Source: Agelas oroides
Taxonomy: Eukaryota; Porifera; Demospongiae; Agelasida; Agelasidae
Direction: 5' to 3'
DNA length: 64,000 nt
Assembly (NCBI GenBank): GCA_949130485.1
Contig: OX422198.1
Location: 2,359,262-2,423,261 of the forward strand
Within the stretch, counting starts at the first letter, position 1. Every line of letters begins with the position of its first letter. Shown in pieces: positions 57,509 through 64,000 of the stretch. The notes under the pieces are model-generated. The model did no database searches. It was given only the letters and a program-made list of their open reading frames with translations, and was not told the DNA's origin. The position numbers and the translations under genes were made by a program.

Positions 57509-58620
57509 CAGGAGCAAGTAAAAGTACTTCAATTGTGCTGCTAAAAACTTGCAATTCTTCAACGCAAAGCATTTATTTATCCTTCATCTAAAAACTACAG
57601 AGCTTCGGCACAAGGATTCTGGCTTTTGTCACAAGACCCTTTCTCTGTTGGTTGGGTTTGGGCACGAGACTGGTAGACAACAAAATTAAGTAGCTAGCTG
57701 AGTGATTTACAGCCATCTGTCTGATTGGCCACACTCAACACACGAAAGCTCATCAAGTCACCAGACCCTTATCTGTGAACAGGAGGGAGACATGACGTCA
57801 CATCATATAGTGGCAATTAATGTGCTGTGACGACATTCCAAGGGCAATAATTGTGAATTAGTGCTACAAACAAGAGTGGTTCTATGAATGAAGTCATGAT
57901 GAGTGCATTTAGTTTTCAACTGTGCTGAAGCCATCTGACAGGCTAGACCTGTACATTGCTAGTTTAATGGTCGGTTGTTCATGAGAAGCAATTTTGTCTA
58001 GCCAGGCGGCTTCACTTTTGTTGAAAAATCCATGTGCCTACATTGACTTCGTCCATAGAGCACTAGTTGTAGCTTGTATTCATGGTTGTTGCTCTTGGAA
58101 TATCGTACAGCACATTGTCAATGCCACATGATCACCATGGGCCAGTGTGGCAGTGCGTATTATGTCATTGCTGAATGCTAGGAATTTCATTCTCACTAGA
58201 TCCATTAATGTGATGTTTACTATTCCCATTGTTCTCTTTAGATGCAAAACACAAAGATCCAAGTTTCCGAGACTGTCACAGATCTTTACCAAATTTGCAG
58301 ACACAGTAGCACTTTGCTTGTGTCACTGTTCTCATCTTCAGCGAGATAATACAATTTTGCATGATTTCATTTCAGTGAATCTTGTGTATATTTTACTTTA
58401 TCAGAGAGTTCAGTACTTTTCTTCTACATTGGCTGTGATTTCCATTTGCATGAAGACTTCATTCTGCAAAGCTAAACCCTACATATTGGCATGCGTAGCC
58501 TGTAACACTGCCCGTGCCAGCATAAGTTCGGTTCGGCGCGCGAATGCGCGCATCAGCATATTCTGTCACGTGGTAATCATGTGCCTTCTGTCCTCAGAGT
58601 CGGTGAACAAAGTGAATCCT
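57509..58620 (-). other. Right arm of the 3.57-kb element; weak ORF remnants
   Basis: On the - strand, 58304-58080 encodes MSANLVKICDSLGNLDLCV, HLKRTMGIVNITLMDLVR and related sequence. Other short frames flank it (QNMLMRAFARRTELMLARAV near 58500-58560; AAWLDKIASHEQ near 57990). They may be pieces of one decayed gene, but I recognise no family. Confidence 0.3.
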
Positions 58621-59025
58621 CCCTAGGGGGTGCACTCGCGTTGGGACCCTAGGGGGTGCACTCGCGTTGGGGCCCTAGGGGGTGCACTCGCGTTGGGACC
58701 CTAGGGGGTGCACTCGCGTTGGGACCCTAGGGGGTGCACTCGCGTTGGGGCCCTAGGGGGTGCACTCGCGTTGGGGCCCTAGGGGGTGCACTCGCGTTGG
58801 GACCCTAGGGGGTGCACTCGCGTTGGGACCCTAGGGGGTGCACTCGCGTTGGGACCCTAGGGGGTGCACTCGCGTTGGGACCCTAGGGGGTCCACTCGCT
58901 TTGCGACCCTAGGGGGTGCACTCGCGTTGGGACCCTAGGGGGTCCACTCGCTTTGCGACCCTAGGGGGTCCACTCGCGTTGGGACCCTAGGGGGTCCACT
59001 TGCGTTGGGACCCTAGGGGGTCCAT
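58621..59025. repeat. 26-bp minisatellite, about 15 copies
   Basis: The unit CCCTAGGGGGTGCACTCGCG plus TTGGGA repeats with a few variants (GGGGCC, GTCCACTCGCTTTGCGA). A partial copy stands at 55020-55054 on the other side of the 3.57-kb insertion. It is followed directly by LINE sequence. Confidence 0.95.
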
Positions 59026-60020
59026 GGTCAGACAGACTTCCAAATGATCATGGCATTCTGTGGAAGGAGATATTAGATGCTCATATGATGTATGTGGCCT
59101 CATTGAGTGCACTGGCACAAGGACCAGTAACCACCTACCAGAGTGGGGCCGGGAGAAAGACCACCTTTGACTGCATCATCGCCACCCAGGACTGTGCAAA
59201 TGCAATCATCTCATGTCTGACTCGCGATGATTATCTGCAGTTCTTGACGTGCAAGCTTCTGGGAAGTCACAACCTCCTGACTTTGAAGGAAACAGAACCA
59301 AAATTGACTGGAGGAAGGCAAGAAGCAGTAACGCTATTGATGCTTAAGTTGGGAAACTCCTCCTTCCCACGATTGGAATAATACATACATAGGTGGAGGA
59401 ACTAGATACTGACATTAAAACGGTCACAATCATAATAGAAGATACTGCCCAAAAAGATCTTCCTCTCAAAAACATGCAACCATTCAAGACAAAAATCTCT
59501 CTCGGTATGTAAGTGCTCAAGGATTGTCTTCATCAAATGAAAGAACGCAGGAAGTGTGGTCAGTGGCTGTCTCCTGCTCTGACAAATGAGGTAAAGAAAT
59601 TCGACTGTGAAATTACAGATGAGGAGACTGAGAATGCAATGAAGAGGGCTAAGTCTGGGAAAGCTGCAGGTCCTGATGGGATTGTCTCAGAGCACCTCAA
59701 CTATGGAGGACCTGTGCTCCTGAGGTGGTTGACTCAGATTTTAATGCCATCGTTAGTCTTGAAGAGATACCAACCAACTTCAAGTGAGGGGTTATTGTGC
59801 CACTGTACAAAGGTGCTGGCAAAGCGAAATGTGAAAGTAACAACAGGAGTGTCACACTAATGTCAGCCATCGCCAAGGCTTTTGAGTACATTTTTTTAGC
59901 CAAATGGGGCAAGGGAGCATGGCGTGCCTCACTGTCCTTGGGGAGAGTGACACTATGAGGACCCAATTGCTAAGGACAATAGCGGCCACATGCAGACATT
60001 GAACAGCTTGATCTGGTACA
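59026..60020 (+). pseudogene. Decayed LINE: endonuclease end and start of reverse transcriptase
   Basis: From 59513 the frame reads CEITDEETENAMKRAKSGKA, AGPDGIVSEHLNYGGPVLLR and WLTQI, the start of a LINE reverse transcriptase (finger motif GKAAGPDGI). Stops and frame changes follow (VPLYKGAGK-like and VTLMSAIAKAFE-like pieces at 59790-59890). Upstream frames (59085-59381) may be its endonuclease end. Probably the downstream half of the LINE whose GGLNTHIG segment lies at 54930-55054. Confidence 0.65.
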
Positions 60021-60288
60021 GCAATGCACATGGTTAGAAGCACCCCTTGGTACTTCCTTCACCGGACAAATATGCCGCAACCTAAGATCAGACACTCATC
60101 TTCAGAAGCCGAATCCCCAAGGCAGATAAGAGATCACATACTTAAGAAAGATCAGGAACTTCTCCTGATGAAAGCTGAACACCATCCTACACTTGAGCCG
60201 GCTCTCCAAATAGCAAGAAATGGGAGTTGGTTGGAAGTCTAGGACCATGCTCTAAGCAAGGTCCACATGCTAAACTCTGAGTCACTGT

Positions 60289-60333
60289 TAGCCTCGTACC
60301 CAGGCCGGTCATAACGGCCTGGGTACGAGGCTA
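60289..60333. mobile_element. 45-bp fold-back element with 9-bp duplication
   Basis: TAGCCTCGTACCCAGGCCG, a short loop, then CGGCCTGGGTACGAGGCTA form an almost perfect hairpin. Flanking AGTCACTGT (60280-60288) and AGTCAATGT (60334-60342) match at 8 of 9 positions. The element is nothing but its two ends. Confidence 0.85.
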
Positions 60334-60342
60334 AGTCAATGT

Positions 60343-62481
60343 ATACTGAGTTACTGTAGGTTTATACTGAGTTACTGTACATGTAAGTTACAGTGAGTTA
60401 CTGTAGGTTACTGTTGGTTCCAGTGAGGTAATTACTTGCAGTAACATGGAAGTTATGGAATCAGAACATAACAATTCAAAAGATGACAAATAAACATGGT
60501 GAGTTCTAAATGTGATGTATTCTTAGAGTTTGCTAGAAAGGGTCTTTTCCTCTCCTTTCTTTAGCAAGCACTTGTATGCACTCTTCACAAGTCTATGTAG
60601 CTAAAAAGAAGTGATTGTATGTGTCTATTTGGCATTGACGTCACAATTCTCTTAAATCACTCCAGCCAGGCGAAGGTCTGCTCGCAACTCTGGGTGTTAT
60701 AGTGTGGTGCAAATGCTTTCATTTTCTCAGGGTTACATATTTCATGGCACTTGGCCTGTTTACGATTAGTGACGGTGGCGCACAATCTTAGAAAGTGGTC
60801 GACAAGCGTTCGCATTATATACAAAACTATTGGTGGGTGTAGTTTCACTGTCCGTTTTCAGAGGTAATTTTGTATTGGCTAAGGTAAGTCTGGGGCTCAT
60901 CAGTGTCCGCTGTTCGAAGTTGAGAGGTGTTCGCAAGTGATCCATCTGCTGTAGAGAGGTAGTCCGCTTTTCGGAGGGTCCATTACTAGAGGTTTTACTG
61001 TAGCAGTTGAATTAGCTATGGCGGCTATCTCTAGGGCTGCTATATCACTGCAGAGGCTTTACAAGCAAGTTGGCATTGCCTAGATGCTTCTATATCCATG
61101 CATGGTACTGTAGCTAGCTCATCATTAAGTGCTTAGTTATCATAGTCTTGCGAGTCAGACTCTCACACGAAAAGCAAGAGTCTGACTTTGTGAGACTATA
61201 GTTATGGAATGTCATTATGGGCAAAAATGTGATGGTAGAAATTAGTGCTCAACCCTCGGTCTCTTTGCTTCAATCCTCATTTGTGCACCACATCCTCGAT
61301 CACTCCTAGCTCTCACAGCCTTAGTAGCAGCCTTCTATGACAGTAGTAAGTGTGGCCCTATGTATGTATGGTACTGTAGCTAATCATTAACTGCTTAGTA
61401 GCAGTGGATAGGACCAGACCGATTTAGGGAAGCCCCATTTTCTGACCATGACATCATGATATCAGACAAGGAAGTATGCTGGCAACACTGGACTTACTGA
61501 TACAGCCTCTATGGTGAGATATGAGCCCTAGAGACATAGTAGGTAGCTCCACCTAGATTGAACAGCACCACCTACACAAATTAGCTGCAACTGTGTACAT
61601 TCATTGTTCAATTCCATTTTCCATTCCAGCAACTAGAGACAACTGTATACCAACACTTCAATCACACTATGGTATATGTACCTCTAAAGAGCTTGCTTCC
61701 ACTTCAGAGTATCTTGAGCAATAATATTATGATATTATGATGCTTTGCTTCAATACTGTAAGACTCAGTTCATTAAGGCTCTAGTTCTACAAACATGAGC
61801 AATTACAAACCACATCTCTTTAGTGTGATGTTAAACAGCTGTGTGGAATTAGGCAACAGCTAATGTCTGGATCACCATCTATACTATTCATTCTTAGAAT
61901 TACTGACTGTTGTTCATCCGACTTATATACCCTGTGCACGCAGACATTTTGTACCAAGTGTATATACTGTTGTATGTTAGATTCACATGCCCTCTGTCTA
62001 CGCTAAATGCATTTTCTGTTTGAGAAAAGATGTGTGCTTTGTTTGGTGAAACCACATTCATTTTGAGTACATGGTTCACGAGTTAGTGAGAAGAATTTCA
62101 TGCAAATATTTTATCTGCAGTCCTTTCATCTACAACGTACAACTTCCACTTGCAAATAAAACTTTCCATATAAGGCACTTATGCTACGCTAGGCGGACCA
62201 CTGCATCTAGAATTGGGTTTTCGTATTCCTATAGCAGTTCAGGAATGTTCATCCAGGAAGCTGCAACTTGCTCACACTTCTAAACTCAAGTGCAACATCC
62301 AACAAATAGTCATAGGCTTAGTTCTAACCAAGCATCACCAGAATCCCCCATGCATGACGTACCAATCATATAGCCATTACTAAGGGCATATCAAACCACC
62401 ATTGACTTCATGCACCCTTGGTAATCGTTATGTCACATTCAGCAGCCAGATACACCCCTACCATTACCTACATCCTAAAAC
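60343..62481. other. Noncoding DNA, short repeats only
   Basis: A GAGTTACTGTA motif recurs four or five times at 60335-60430. No open frame with a recognisable domain. Region is AT-rich with common CTGTAGCTAGC strings. Confidence 0.45.
61143..61198. mobile_element. 56-bp fold-back element
   Basis: TAGTCTTGCGAGTCAGACTC and AAGAGTCTGACTTTGTGAGACTA (split here: GAGTCTGAC plus TTTGTGAGACTA) form a hairpin. Flanks TAGTTATCA and TAGTTATGG agree at 7 of 9 positions, an aged 9-bp duplication. Confidence 0.75.
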
Positions 62482-62610
62482 TAGTCTTGCCTGCCAGACC
62501 ATGACTTCTCTCAGCACAAATTGTTTACATTATCACATGCAGACTCTGAAACTGCTTTTGCTCCTACACACACAACACTGTAGCACTCAAAAGTCTGTCA
62601 GGCAAGACTA
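62482..62610. mobile_element. Probable fold-back element, 129 bp
   Basis: TAGTCTTGCCTGCCAGACC at the left pairs with GTCTGTCAGGCAAGACTA at the right. No matching 9-bp flanks are seen, so it is assigned by its ends only. Confidence 0.55.
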
Positions 62611-62766
62611 CTCCCAAGACAAATCTAACCTCGTGGCCAGAATTTGACGTACGTGCAGGAGAGCCTGCATGGAAACAAGGCTAGTTGGTTAGTTGAGGAC
62701 TGACCTATCAAAGCCGGGCCCATACTCATACATGAACCTTGCACCACACAACCAACACTTCCAACT

Positions 62767-63519
62767 TGCCGTCACTATTCACTGGACTACTGGACTGGAC
62801 TACTGGACTGGACTACTGGACTCACGAAAACTCTCTCTGGAACAGGAATATACCGAGATTCGACAGCGCCATACAGGAAAGACATGGTTATTTAGCATCG
62901 CTCCCAGGCCTTCTCCGCAAAACTCAGTTTTGTTTTTTTGCAAAAGCGATCAAAAATTGGAGCCAGTAATCCTGGCAACGAGGCTAAATAAAACCTAGCC
63001 TTGAACCCAAGCTCTCCGTTCCAAAGATAAAATCCGGAACGGAAAACCTCGGTTCACTGTCAATTACACAATTGGCGACGAGCTGCGGGTTCCACATTCG
63101 GCGTTCATCATGAAAAAAGGAACGTGGAAGAAGAAGACAGCAGTACTGTGAGGACAAGTAATAGTGGAGTAAAGAACACTCAGCCACTCTGGAACACCGC
63201 ATCACACACACGCTCTCCACATGCAATTCATAGTGCGCATGCGCACTTGTTGGCGGGGTCGAGATGCAGCCACGCCCAGGTTCCCGTCCAGAAACAAAAA
63301 AAAGACTGGGTGGCTGAGTACTGAAGACGACGCTACATTCAAGTGTGCAACTACAACACTGCTACAAGCCTTGTGGCCGGGTGTCTTAGCTCTGCGCATT
63401 GCTGTTCCTTTCTCCTCCAGAGGCAGTTTCTGTGAGTCCAGTAGTCCAGTCCCAGTAGTCCCAGTAGTCCCAGTCCAGTAGTCCAGTCCAGTAGTCCAGT
63501 CCACTGAATAGTGACGGCC
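62767..63519. mobile_element. Element whose inverted termini carry a CTGGACTACTGGA minisatellite
   Basis: Ends TGCCGTCACTATTCACTGG and, complementing the right end, GGCCGTCACTATTCAGTGG are followed on both sides by tandem CTGGACTACTGGA-type repeats, then CTCACxxAAACTCnCTCTGGA. CTTCCAACT flanks exactly at 62758-62766 and 63520-63528 (9 bp). The element is 753 bp with no gene. Part of another copy, left end only, starts at 63595. Confidence 0.85.
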
Positions 63520-63594
63520 CTTCCAACTGGACCAACATCCACTACAACAGTGCTGTATGTAGATTCTGTACCTCCGCAGAGAGAACTGAGAGCT

Positions 63595-64000
63595 GGCCGT
63601 CACTAAATTCAGTGGACTGGACTACTGGACTGGACTACTGGACTCACGGAAATTGCCTCTGGAGGAGAAAGGAACGGTCGAAAGAGCTTGCCTTGACCTT
63701 TTTGGACCTATTAATAGAGCGTTCAGTACGACAGTAGAACACTTAGCGCTGTCAGTTTGTTGTTTTGCTGCACGGGGTTAAAATTATGAATTATGAATTA
63801 GCGACATTCTGGCTGCACTTTACGAGAACCTTATTAACCTTTATGGTATGCGTGTCACGTCATTCGCATGCATGAAGCAATCGTGGCGCTCGGAACAAAA
63901 ACGGAATAGGCCGTTGACCAGACTATTTTTCTCTCCGCGTGCGGGAGAATAGTCTGGGCACGAGACTACTGCTGCCGTAAGTTGCCATCCGTGATCGTTG
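63595..64000. mobile_element. Left end of a second copy of the 62767-type element, and a fold-back right end
   Basis: GGCCGTCACTAAATTCAGTGG followed by the same CTGGACTACTGGA repeats at 63595-63650 repeats the terminus of the neighbouring element; its other end is not in the window. At 63922-63969 AGACTATTTTTCTC...GAGAATAGTCTGGGCACGAGACTA is a fold-back-like end. Confidence 0.55.

Larger units (their letters stand above)
55055..58620. mobile_element. 3.57-kb inverted-repeat element inserted in minisatellite/LINE sequence
   Basis: The left end GGATTCACTTTGTTCACTGA (from 55057) is complementary to the right end (TCGGTGAACAAAGTGAATCC, to 58619) with few mismatches, and similarity continues further in. 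CCCTAGGG lies directly outside both ends, giving a possible 8-bp duplication, though this octamer is part of the local tandem repeat, so the evidence is not independent. No transposase is visible. Other elements are nested inside (55110-55660, 56426-57084, 57103-57499). Confidence 0.75.

Noticed and set aside
58147-58626. 159-residue + strand frame
   Set aside because: Lies across the right terminus of the 3.57-kb element with no domain. The - strand remnants there are equally unconvincing.

Overview
The window looks like nuclear DNA of an intron-rich, repeat-laden invertebrate animal. A marine sponge (demosponge) is my best guess, but nothing in the sequence proves it. The genes carry metazoan domain sets (SRCR, HormR, GAIN/GPS, adhesion-type 7TM, PH, SH2) and GT-AG introns, and there are no bacterial signals.

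Three host genes can be supported. (A) Positions 1-17532, + strand: the 3' part of an adhesion GPCR in 25 exons (SRCR repeats, hormone-receptor motif, GAIN domain, GPS, seven TM helices, cytoplasmic tail). Its 5' end lies outside the window. (B) 18878-45270, - strand, tail to tail with A: a signalling adaptor with a PH domain, proline-rich linker, SH2 domain, six 22-residue proline-rich repeats and four Tyr-x-Asn motifs. Its introns hold most of the window's repeats, and its middle exons are only partly resolved. (C) 52018-53847, - strand: an intronless multi-pass membrane protein of unknown function with a glycosylated C-terminal ectodomain.

Mobile DNA dominates the rest. One intron of gene A contains a complete 5.7-kb P-like DNA transposon (2653-8383) with ~40-bp inverted termini, a 7-bp target duplication, a transposase gene whose nine exons join in frame with no lesion (820 codons), and a second, convergent gene that appears frameshifted. 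Elsewhere there are a 5'-truncated non-LTR retrotransposon (about 46-48.3 kb), relics of two other LINEs and of a Penelope-like GIY-YIG domain, and many non-autonomous inverted-repeat elements. These fall into recognisable groups: elements with TACYGTA ends, piggyBac-like elements flanked by TTAA, and a fold-back group with 9-bp target duplications whose members range from 45 bp to about 0.6 kb.

Four minisatellites (unit lengths 25, 26, 48 and 66 bp, the last one coding) and several homopolymeric G/C tracts are present. From 54.8 kb to the right edge I see no intact host gene, only nested repeats and retroelement debris.
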